64,000 bases of DNA from RGIG8775 sp045612185 (lineage in GTDB: Bacteria > Bacillota > Clostridia > Oscillospirales > CAG-272). The stretch is from assembly GCA_045612185.1 (NCBI GenBank), contig JAZKYO010000030.1:186001-250000 (forward strand), written 5' to 3'. Below, one piece after another: positions 42,634 through 50,094 of the stretch (position 1 is its first letter; each line of letters starts with the position of its first letter). Both the position numbers and the translations under genes were made by a program. The notes under the pieces are model-generated. The model saw only the letters and a program-made list of their open reading frames with translations. It made no database searches and was not told the DNA's origin.

Positions 42634-44202
42634 TTATTGGTGTTTAGATTGGAGGTTAAATTCGTTTCCTCCGTTGCTTTTTATTACTTTATCCTTTTTA
42701 TATTCGGGGTTAGCGTAGGCATCGGTATACTCGGTTTGGTCGGTAACTCCGGGAATTTTACGGAAGCCTTGACCGATGTTTACGTTATTGGCAATAAGCT
42801 CTTGCTGAAGCTCCACGCGGTCAACCTGTCTGGGCGGAATATCATTCTTCAAGGATATACAGGTTGCCATTCCCGCAGACTCGCCCATAGTAAAGCAAGC
42901 CATTATCAGGCGCGCGCCCGACTGCGCGTACACGTCGGAAGAAAGGTTTCTACCCGCCGCGAGCAGGTTCTCAACTCTTACAGGTACAAGAGAACGGTAA
43001 GGAATGTCGTAGTAAATTCCGGGCTCAAACTCGGCGTACTCGGAGGTTTGTCCTTTATAGTTTACAACGGGCTTTCCGTTTGGTGGCGGTGTTGTAGTGG
43101 CAAACCCTGCCTGAGAGCTGATAACATACTGTATTTCTCCGTCAATCTCAATAGGTGCCCACTTTATATTTCCAACGTCCTCAAAGTTATGAATATCATA
43201 TCCGTGGTTTGATATGGCGATAACGTCGTCATGCTTCTCGGAAAGTGCAAGATTTCTTGCCGTAAGCATATACTCGCCCACTATTCTGCGGCTTTCGCGC
43301 ACACCAAGAAGCGAAGCGGTAGCTGTAAGAAAAGAATTTTCAAAGCCGGGAATTCTCTTTTTTATGTATTCGGCAAGCATATGCGACTGCTCGCGTCCCT
43401 CAAAATACATGCGCGTAAGGTCTTTAGTATCAATCGGGTAGCAACGACGCGAATGCACAAAGCAGATACTTACTTCGTCCATTCCGCAATTTTCGGGGCG
43501 TCCCGGGATATGCGTTATCCAGTTGAGGTGATTATCCGACTCATACGGAAGCAAGCCGTTTGCCAAATCCTCTCGAATAGTTTTTACCCATCTTGGGTCG
43601 TTTTTCTTGACGTCACTTGCGAGATACTTATTCCAATCAACGCCGCCGAGAGTGAACTCCAACGAACAAGCCTGGCTCATTCCGTCCTCGGGACGTCCGC
43701 TTACGGTTTCGGCACCTGCGTAATACGCAAGATCAGAGTCTCCGGTAGCGTCAATAAAGCGCTTGGCAAGAAGGCAACGTCTGCCCTGCTTGGTCTGAAT
43801 TACAACGCCCTTAACCGTATCTCCGTCGGTAATCGCGTCAACTATCTGAGTTACGAGAAGCACCTCAACGTTATACTTTTTTATCATTCTGTCAAGCACC
43901 AACTTGTGCTTTTCGGGGTCGGTATTTCGATGCCAATAGCCGTTCACAGCCTCAAGCTCTGCTATCATTTCTCTGCCCAAACCCGAAATGAAATCAAGAG
44001 GAATGTTGACAAGACCCATAGTTACAAGACCGCCAAGCGCGGATGTAGCCTCAATTAGAAGCACCTTATATCCGCGTTTTCCCACTGCCATTGCCGCCGC
44101 GCAGCCCGCAACGCCGCCGCCCGCGACTATTACGTCGTATTCACCGACGATTTCAAGCTCCTGCTCTTTCGCAAGAATTTTTCCGTTGTTATAAGCTATC
44201 AT
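42634..44202 (-). CDS. FAD-dependent oxidoreductase
   Basis: The 522-residue product has an N-terminal FAD-binding motif EYDVIVAGGGVAGCAAAMAVGKRGYKVLLIEA near residue 20, then LGGLVTMGLV, and RFIDATGDSDLAYYAGAE near 165. These match the FAD-dependent oxidoreductase family often found among sugar and polyol genes in gut Firmicutes and Bacteroidota. The substrate is unknown. The GESAGMATCISLKNDIPPRQVDR segment is the usual FAD-proximal C-terminal motif. ATG 44202 follows AGGAGGGGA at seven-base spacing. It is 20 bases downstream of a two-cluster ferredoxin, its likely electron partner, and both are divergent from the PocR-AraC regulator. Confidence 0.85.
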   Translation of the reverse strand: MIAYNNGKILAKEQELEIVGEYDVIVAGGGVAGCAAAMAVGKRGYKVLLIEATSALGGLVTMGLVNIPLDFISGLGREMIAELEAVNGYWHRNTDPEKHKLVLDRMIKKYNVEVLLVTQIVDAITDGDTVKGVVIQTKQGRRCLLAKRFIDATGDSDLAYYAGAETVSGRPEDGMSQACSLEFTLGGVDWNKYLASDVKKNDPRWVKTIREDLANGLLPYESDNHLNWITHIPGRPENCGMDEVSICFVHSRRCYPIDTKDLTRMYFEGREQSHMLAEYIKKRIPGFENSFLTATASLLGVRESRRIVGEYMLTARNLALSEKHDDVIAISNHGYDIHNFEDVGNIKWAPIEIDGEIQYVISSQAGFATTTPPPNGKPVVNYKGQTSEYAEFEPGIYYDIPYRSLVPVRVENLLAAGRNLSSDVYAQSGARLIMACFTMGESAGMATCISLKNDIPPRQVDRVELQQELIANNVNIGQGFRKIPGVTDQTEYTDAYANPEYKKDKVIKSNGGNEFNLQSKHQ

Positions 44203-44222
44203 GTTATCCCCTCCTAAAATAA

Positions 44223-44402
44223 TCAAACCTCATACGGCGCTATCGCCTCCGAAGCGCAATCATTGGCGCAAAGTCCGCACCCCACGCATTTTTCGGGATC
44301 GATATGCGCTCCGTTCTTATCCATGCTTATTGCTTTCCTCGGGCACACGAAAAGGCACTCCCCGCAATAGCAACACCCTTGTGTAACTTGATATTTTTTC
44401 AT
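44223..44402 (-). CDS. Two-cluster [4Fe-4S] ferredoxin
   Basis: The 59-residue product has two ferredoxin cluster motifs: C10-x2-C13-x2-C16-x3-C20-P and C39-x2-C42-x2-C45-x3-C49. It should carry electrons for the FAD oxidoreductase immediately downstream. ATG 44402 is preceded by AGGTGG at a good distance, and the protein begins where two-cluster ferredoxins do. An open frame continues far upstream on this strand, but it runs antisense to the PocR-AraC gene and is not real coding sequence. The 141-base gap to the divergent regulator contains the control region; its -10 candidate is TATAAT, but the -35 is poor, as expected of an activator-dependent promoter. Confidence 0.9.
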   Translation of the reverse strand: MKKYQVTQGCCYCGECLFVCPRKAISMDKNGAHIDPEKCVGCGLCANDCASEAIAPYEV

Positions 44403-44483
44403 CGTTTCGCCACCTTTCGTTTTGATTATAACACCTAAAAGAAAAAAAGTCTCTAAATTATTTTGATTTTTAGTAGCACAATA

Positions 44484-44512
44484 TTGACTTTTGTGTGATG
44501 ATATGTTAGAAT
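44484..44512 (+). promoter_or_regulatory. Promoter of the PocR-AraC regulator
   Basis: TTGACT (44484-44489), 17 bases, TAGAAT (44507-44512), TGT before the -10. Confidence 0.75.
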
Positions 44513-44543
44513 ATAGACAAGAACTCGTAAAGGGGGGGATGTT

Positions 44544-45407
44544 GTGGCGCAAAACGAGATAACCGAGCTTATTTCCTCTTTCAAAACACTTATGGGAGTC
44601 GGAATTTGCTTTTATGATACCGAGCGCTTTTTCGGTTATCACACCACGGGCAAGAAGGAAAACACAGGACACTATTGCGAGTTTTGCAACTGTGCCAAGC
44701 TGCTTGAAGGCGGTCGCGCCGCTTGCGACAAATGCCACCGAAACGAATGCACCGAGCTCGCAAAAAGCTACCGTTCCCCATTTTTTTACAAATGTCATTT
44801 GGGTATATGCGAGCTTGTCGTACCCGTTATAAAAAGCGAAAAGCTGATAGGCTTGATATTTATAGGTCAGTGCAGAATAGAGGGCGAGGACGCATCGCGC
44901 GAGGTATGTGAGGGGGCGATGGCGCTTGGAGGAAATCCCGAAATTTTTCTGTCGCTTTACAACGATCTACCCATTATAAAACGAAGTGATATGCTTGCCG
45001 TTGGAAATCTGTTCACCTTATATTTTTCGAAGCTTGGCGACAGCATAGATTTCTTTGGCAAAAGCGGAATATCAATGGCTACGGATGCCACTTTAAGCAA
45101 AAAGATAGCAAACCACATTGAGTACAATTATTCACGTGAAATCTCTACAAAAACCATAAGCGAGCAATTTTATCTGAGCGAAAGCCATATTTCAAGAGTC
45201 TTTAAAAAAGAAATGAAGCTGAGCATTACCGACTACATACGCAAGGTAAGAATAGAGCATGCCGGGCGGCTTTTATCCGCCACATCAATCCCCATAAACA
45301 GCATTGCGCTTAACGTTGGGTATCACGATGCCAACTATTTTTCCCGAATATTTACTAAAGAAACGGGACTATCCCCCTCGAAATACAGAAATAAAAAGGA
45401 GCGTTAA
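44544..45407 (+). CDS. PocR-domain AraC-family regulator
   Basis: The 287-residue product combines an N-terminal PocR ligand-sensing domain with a C-terminal AraC DNA-binding domain. The PocR part has the characteristic cysteines in YCEFCNCAKLLEGGRAACDKCHRNEC near residues 33-60, then YKCHLGICELVVPVI and GLIFIGQCRI. The AraC part shows SEQFYLSESHISRVFKKEMKLSITDYIRKVRIEHA and NSIALNVGYHDANYFSRIFTKETGLSPSKYR. PocR-type proteins sense small hydrocarbon derivatives such as 1,2-propanediol in the founding case. The start is GTG 44544 with AAGGGGGGG upstream. It is one base from the DUF4838 gene and divergent from the ferredoxin/FAD operon. Confidence 0.88.
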   Translation: MAQNEITELISSFKTLMGVGICFYDTERFFGYHTTGKKENTGHYCEFCNCAKLLEGGRAACDKCHRNECTELAKSYRSPFFYKCHLGICELVVPVIKSEKLIGLIFIGQCRIEGEDASREVCEGAMALGGNPEIFLSLYNDLPIIKRSDMLAVGNLFTLYFSKLGDSIDFFGKSGISMATDATLSKKIANHIEYNYSREISTKTISEQFYLSESHISRVFKKEMKLSITDYIRKVRIEHAGRLLSATSIPINSIALNVGYHDANYFSRIFTKETGLSPSKYRNKKER

Positions 45408-45408
45408 A

Positions 45409-46338
45409 ATGAAAAAGAACATACTTATTCACCCCGAAGAGCTTACACGCAAATGGATTGACAGAATGGCGGACGGAGGTGTAAAAATCCTCGGTTTGCA
45501 TCCGCACGGCGGCGGAAAGGCGCTTGAATCGCTCCGCGACCTTTTGGCAAGACTTGAAACCAAGGAATACAGAGAGCTTATAGATTACGCGGTTTCCCGA
45601 GGTCTTGAGATAGAGTATGAGATGCACGCGGCGCGTTTTCTGCTTCCCGAGGAGCTTTTTGATGAGCATCCTGAGTATTTCAGAAAAATGGCTGACGGAC
45701 AGAGAACGAAAAATTTCAATTTCTGCGTATCCAACCCCGATGCGTTGGAGATTGTGGCAAAAAACTCGGCTTCGCTTGCTAAAAAGCTTTATAAAAGCAG
45801 ACCTGTGTTCTATTTTTGGCTTGATGACGCCAAAAACATTCATTGCAAGTGCGAAAAGTGCAAGAAGTTTTCCCCTTCCGACCAACAGCTTATTGCCGCA
45901 AACGCGATGTTAAAGGAGATACGCAAAGAAATTCCAAACGCAAAATTCGCTTATCTTGCCTATCAGGACACACTTGAAGTGCCCGAAAGCGTAAAGCCCG
46001 AGGACGGCATTTTTCTTGAATACGCGCCCATTGAAAAATACAAAAAAGAAGCCGATGACCGCATAGAGGTTGAGCGTCAAATGCTTTTAAAGCAAGCTGA
46101 ATTCTTCTCGTGGAGAGACAGCAAGGTATTGGAATACTGGCTTGACAACTCCCTGTTTTCGGGGTGGAAAAAGCCCCCAAAACCGTTCAGCGCCGACCAC
46201 GATACGGTGCAAAAAGAGGTGGCGGAGTACGCTGACCTTGGCTTTGAGGTAATTTCCACGTTCGGTTGCTTTTTGGGCGAAGATTACGAGGAGCTTTACG
46301 GCGAACCCGACGTTTCGTGCTTTACGGATAACAATTAA
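45409..46338 (+). CDS. DUF4838 domain protein
   Basis: The 309-residue product matches the DUF4838 family, uncharacterised proteins that occur with glycan-degrading enzymes. Visible features are ELFDEHPEYFRKMADGQRTKNFNFCVSNPDALEIVAKNSA and the CKCEKCKKFS cysteine cluster near residue 145, which could bind metal, followed by NAKFAYLAYQDTLEVP. Most DUF4838 proteins are longer and secreted; this one is short and has no signal peptide, so it may be a cytoplasmic single-domain version. ATG 45409 follows AAAAGGAG and is one base after the regulator, making an obvious two-gene operon. I assign no reaction. Confidence 0.75.
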   Translation: MKKNILIHPEELTRKWIDRMADGGVKILGLHPHGGGKALESLRDLLARLETKEYRELIDYAVSRGLEIEYEMHAARFLLPEELFDEHPEYFRKMADGQRTKNFNFCVSNPDALEIVAKNSASLAKKLYKSRPVFYFWLDDAKNIHCKCEKCKKFSPSDQQLIAANAMLKEIRKEIPNAKFAYLAYQDTLEVPESVKPEDGIFLEYAPIEKYKKEADDRIEVERQMLLKQAEFFSWRDSKVLEYWLDNSLFSGWKKPPKPFSADHDTVQKEVAEYADLGFEVISTFGCFLGEDYEELYGEPDVSCFTDNN

Positions 46339-46341
46339 AAC

Positions 46342-46378
46342 AAAAGAGCTGTTTCATGAAGAAACAGCTCTTTATTTT
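46342..46378 (+). terminator. Terminator of the PocR-AraC/DUF4838 operon
   Basis: AAAGAGCTGTTTC and GAAACAGCTCTTT form a 13-base stem with an ATGAA loop followed by TATTTTTT; it is also usable for the converging glycosidase gene. Confidence 0.88.
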
Positions 46379-49150
46379 TTATCTTTCGTCAAAGAAATCT
46401 ATAAGGGTATATTTCTGGTCGTTAAGCTCTTTCATGTAATCGGTAAGTTCTGTGTATTCCACATAGTAGCTGGAGTAGATACCCTTATTAGCGTTTCTGT
46501 TAGAGGGGTCTGCGTTAAGGTTATCGGGGTCGTTATCCCAATACTGGAACCAGTCAAAGCCTACGCAACCCTTGCACTCCATAAGCATAAGCGCATAGTT
46601 CTGATAGAACAGACCGCGATCCTTCTGAGTTCTTACGGTAAAGCCTGCACCCGACTGGTTGGTCATACGGTTATCCTTTTCCCAAACGTCCATTCCCTTT
46701 GCGTACCACTCGGTGATAATAAAGGGCTTGCCCGACCATTTTTCCATATTGGACATAAGCGTGGGATCGCCCTCCCAAGCGCCGTAATAGTTAAGAGAAA
46801 TAACGTCACACCAGTAGCCCGCAACTCTCATTACGTACTCGTCCTTATAACAGCCGGAAAGGAAACGGCAGCCCATATACTGATGATAGGGCGCGTATTT
46901 TTCAAGCGCGTTGCAAACAACCTCAAAGTATCTGTCGTAGGTCATAGCTCTGAACTCACGGCGAAGCTCGTCGGTCACGTCGGCAATAGACACGTCCTTT
47001 TTACCTGTTTTAAGGTACATAAAGGTCCAAGCCGTTGCGTAAGAATAATTGAATACGCTGTCAGCGGTATCGAAATTAAGCGCCGAATCAAGCATAGTAA
47101 GCTCGTCGGGAAGCTCGTTATCACTCATCCAACCGTAAACGTAATCCTTTGTATTGTAAGCGCTGAGCTTGCTCTTTACGGTGTTCTCCGTAGAAGTTAC
47201 GAAGGCGGGGTCAAATACGGGAAGAACGTTTCCAACCATTTCGGTAGAGCCGCCGCTTACAAGGTCAAGTCCTACTTCCTTAACATAGTTATTAAGAGCG
47301 TAGAAAATCTGTGTCTGAGCAAGGGGCTCGTTTACCTTACTAAGGTTTTCGATAGACGACCATCCGCCGGTGGAGTTATATCCAAGCTCCTGAAGTCTGT
47401 CGGTGGCGAAATCCGCCCAAGCGGCGTTTGTTCCATGAGCTGCCTTTACAGCCGCGGTTGCCTTAGCGCCCGAACCGGGAGTGATAAGAACACACGCAAC
47501 ACGGTAGAAGGGGTAGCCGAGGGGGTCGAATGTCCACCATCTGTCGCCAACCTTTTTGGTGTAGAAGAAGCCTGTTGCTTCCTGCTTCATAGACTCGTCA
47601 ATAAGTCCGCCGTAAACGTCGTACTTTGCTGTTTCGCCCGCAGCGGTAGAGGCGTTATAGCCTTTAAGTGTGCTTATAGTTCTTGTAGCACGGGGAGTAT
47701 ACTGTGTTTTGTATCCGTCTGTTTTGCCTGCGTTGGTAGCGTCAACGGTGAGAGAATACTCGCTCTCATCCTTTACAACCAAATCGGTTGCCATATCGCC
47801 GCGAGCCTTTATTTCTTCCCATCTATGAAGCCAGGTGCTTACGCGCTCTGCTGCAACGCTCCAGGGGTTCTCTTTGCCTTCCTCAAGCTTAAGGTGGGTG
47901 GCAAAGTTAAGATTACCCTCGGTCACCTGAAGCATGGGAGCGTAGCCGTTTTCGGTTTCCTTGGACTGGAAGTTGAGTCTGAGAGGCTCGGAGGAATCAC
48001 CGTCAAGGTAGAAGGAAATAAGCTTTTCGCCGTTGTTTATAGCATTCTTCACGTAATCGGTAACGTCGATATATACTATATCTTTTTTGGTAACTTCAAT
48101 TGTTTTAATAAAGTCCTCATAGTCGGGCTTTGTGCTGAAGGTTACTGTCTTTTCTTCCCAAGAGTAGGGGTCGCAGGAATAAACGTCCACGATAACCGAA
48201 AGATTTACGTCCTGCATAACCGTACACTTAAGGCTGAGGACAGCCTTTGTTACGGCATCCTTATCCACCTTTGACACGTCGAACTTGAGAAGAGGAATGC
48301 GGTAAAGATTTGAGCTTTCTCCGGACTTAGCCTTAAAGTCAATCATCTCAGATTTTCCGTAGTTGGTATAAGCGTTATTTCCGCCCTCAACGTAGGTGTC
48401 CTCTTTTGCGATAAGGTTATATACCTTTGTAGCTTCTCCAATAAAGGAGTCAATTCCGTTTTGGGAGGGGACGTAAACCGATGGAACTTCAGGCTCTGCT
48501 GTGGGAGTCCCGCCGTAAACCTGCGAATCGGTCTTTGTACCGTGATAAACCTTAAGTCTGGGCGCTTTCGCGGCATCTCCGTTATCCTTAGAAGCAAACC
48601 GTGTATGAAGATTTGCTACGGGAGTATTCTCCACAAGGTAAAGCGCGATTTCCTTCTCGCCTCTCGCAATAGCCTGCTTTACGTAGTCGGTGATTGAGTA
48701 GGTCGATACTTCGCCTGACTTAGCGGAAACCTTATCGTTTACCGTGATAAGTCCAAGCGCTTCGGGGCGGTCGTTGAAGGTTATGCTCGACTCGCTCCAA
48801 TCATAGGACGTGCCGTACACTTCTATAACGCCAAACTCGGGGTTGCCCGCATCCTTCTGTCTTGAGGTAAGGGTAAGCTCAAGGTCGATACAGGTAATCT
48901 CGTTGTCTCCGACAAGCGAGGAAACATCAAACTTGAGATATCCATAACGAGTGAGGGATGAGCCGTTGGTTTTAATATGGATCTCTTTGTCTAAACCAAA
49001 ATTATTATCAGACTGATTACCGCTGCTGTTAGCGTTTATTACGTACGAGTCCTCTGAAACAGCGATTGTGTAATCTTCTTTTGCCGACACGGTAATGCAG
49101 CAACCAAGCAACATTACTGCTACAAGCAACAATGATATGAATCTCTTCAT
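46379..49150 (-). CDS. Secreted DNRLRE-domain protein with agarase-like glycosidase domain
   Basis: The 923-residue product starts with a signal peptide (residues 1-23; cleavage after VSA, although LLGC could be a lipobox). Two DNRLRE-type beta domains follow at about 25-205 and 235-410, each with LTRYGYLKFDVSSL or IPLLKFDVSKVD and a DYVKQAI/DYVKNAI segment. The region from about 540 resembles TIM-barrel glycosidases of the agarase type: DRWWTFDPLGYPFYRVA, then GWMSDNELPDE near 675, DVISLNYYG near 790 and FIITEWYAKG near 813, whose glutamates are likely catalytic. It probably attacks a polysaccharide outside the cell. There is no obvious cell-wall anchor. Specific substrate is unknown. Confidence 0.78.
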   Translation of the reverse strand: MKRFISLLLVAVMLLGCCITVSAKEDYTIAVSEDSYVINANSSGNQSDNNFGLDKEIHIKTNGSSLTRYGYLKFDVSSLVGDNEITCIDLELTLTSRQKDAGNPEFGVIEVYGTSYDWSESSITFNDRPEALGLITVNDKVSAKSGEVSTYSITDYVKQAIARGEKEIALYLVENTPVANLHTRFASKDNGDAAKAPRLKVYHGTKTDSQVYGGTPTAEPEVPSVYVPSQNGIDSFIGEATKVYNLIAKEDTYVEGGNNAYTNYGKSEMIDFKAKSGESSNLYRIPLLKFDVSKVDKDAVTKAVLSLKCTVMQDVNLSVIVDVYSCDPYSWEEKTVTFSTKPDYEDFIKTIEVTKKDIVYIDVTDYVKNAINNGEKLISFYLDGDSSEPLRLNFQSKETENGYAPMLQVTEGNLNFATHLKLEEGKENPWSVAAERVSTWLHRWEEIKARGDMATDLVVKDESEYSLTVDATNAGKTDGYKTQYTPRATRTISTLKGYNASTAAGETAKYDVYGGLIDESMKQEATGFFYTKKVGDRWWTFDPLGYPFYRVACVLITPGSGAKATAAVKAAHGTNAAWADFATDRLQELGYNSTGGWSSIENLSKVNEPLAQTQIFYALNNYVKEVGLDLVSGGSTEMVGNVLPVFDPAFVTSTENTVKSKLSAYNTKDYVYGWMSDNELPDELTMLDSALNFDTADSVFNYSYATAWTFMYLKTGKKDVSIADVTDELRREFRAMTYDRYFEVVCNALEKYAPYHQYMGCRFLSGCYKDEYVMRVAGYWCDVISLNYYGAWEGDPTLMSNMEKWSGKPFIITEWYAKGMDVWEKDNRMTNQSGAGFTVRTQKDRGLFYQNYALMLMECKGCVGFDWFQYWDNDPDNLNADPSNRNANKGIYSSYYVEYTELTDYMKELNDQKYTLIDFFDER

Positions 49151-49186
49151 AGATAATATCCTCTCTTAAATACTTTTATAACTATT

Positions 49187-49215
49187 ATTTTACCATAAAA
49201 ACAAGACTTTTTCAA
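49187..49215 (-). promoter_or_regulatory. Promoter of the secreted glycosidase gene
   Basis: TTGAAA (49215-49210), 17 bases, TAAAAT (49192-49187) with TGG before the -10. A TTGACA eight bases further upstream is too far from the -10 to pair with it. Confidence 0.75.
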
Positions 49216-49262
49216 CATGTCAAAAAAGAGAAATTATATCGATTGTTTTGTATATATTAAAC

Positions 49263-49298
49263 AAAAAGATAGCCAAGAAACTCGGCTATCTTTTTTTA
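49263..49298 (-). terminator. Terminator of the metG-tatD operon
   Basis: AAAAAGATAGCC and GGCTATCTTTTT form a 12-base stem with a nine-base loop; the A-run at 49263-49267 gives the T-run on the minus strand. Confidence 0.82.
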
Positions 49299-49299
49299 A

Positions 49300-50094
49300 T
49301 TAAATGTTATACAATCTTTTAGCGTTATCGCTCAAAATACATACCATTTCTTCGTATTCTTTTCCGAATATTTCAGCTATAGTTGCGACGGTATACGTCA
49401 TAAGTCCCGAATGATTCAGCTTTCCCCTCATCGGGTGAGGCGCAAGATAGGGGCAATCGGTTTCTGCGAGAATCCTGTCAATCGGTACGGTTGCCGCCAC
49501 CTCTTTCACGCGGCTTGCGTTTTTAAAGGTGATGACACCCGAAAAGGAAATATACCAACCTCTTTTAACAAGCTCTTTAGCCATTTCGGCACTTCCGCTG
49601 TAGCTGTGAAACACGCCTTTTACGTTTTTGTATTTGCACGCAACATCAAAGCAATCTCCGTGAGCCTCTCTGTCGTGGATTATTACGGGAAGCCCGTATT
49701 TTTCGGCAAGCTTCATTTGCTCCTCAAAGAAGAAACGCTGATGCTCCTTGTCGTAGGGCTCCCAGTGATAGTCAAAGCCTATCTCGCCTATTGCGACAAT
49801 TTTCTCCATTTTAAAGTCCGAATGCTTTTGGAGAAACGCTTCAAATACAGCAAGTTCTTCCCTGCTGTAATCTCGACAATCCTCCGGATGTATCCCCACT
49901 GCGGCGTACATTCCGGTATACTTTTTTGCCATTTCAAGGCACACCGGATTATTCTCGTTACTTGTTCCCACGTTGACTATATACCCAACGTCTCCCGCAA
50001 AAAGCTCGGGAAGAATAGAGTCGGCGCCGTTTTCAAAATTCTCTGCAAAGCGACCGTCAAAATAGTGGGCGTGTGAGTCGAAAAGCTTACTCAT
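49300..50094 (-). CDS. tatD: TatD-family metal-dependent hydrolase/DNase
   Basis: TatD-like proteins are metal-dependent nucleases with a TIM-barrel fold. The 264-residue product has the metal motif FDSHAHYFDGRF near residue 5, AAVGIHPEDCRDY, KIVAIGEIGFDYHW with the bridging glutamate, PVIIHDREAHGD, GVFHSYSGSAEMAKELV and ILAETDCPYLAPHPMRGKLN. All expected metal ligands are visible. The ATG overlaps the metG stop codon (ATGA), the usual metG-tatD order in Firmicutes. Its cellular substrate is uncertain; roles in DNA repair and in trimming 3' ends have been proposed. Confidence 0.95.
   Translation of the reverse strand: MSKLFDSHAHYFDGRFAENFENGADSILPELFAGDVGYIVNVGTSNENNPVCLEMAKKYTGMYAAVGIHPEDCRDYSREELAVFEAFLQKHSDFKMEKIVAIGEIGFDYHWEPYDKEHQRFFFEEQMKLAEKYGLPVIIHDREAHGDCFDVACKYKNVKGVFHSYSGSAEMAKELVKRGWYISFSGVITFKNASRVKEVAATVPIDRILAETDCPYLAPHPMRGKLNHSGLMTYTVATIAEIFGKEYEEMVCILSDNAKRLYNI

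Noticed and set aside
44403..44798. Upstream extension of the ferredoxin frame
   Set aside because: Runs antisense to the PocR-AraC gene; the ATG at 44402 has a good ribosome site and gives a standard ferredoxin.
46883..48274. 463-codon plus-strand open frame
   Set aside because: Antisense to the secreted DNRLRE protein with no start signal.
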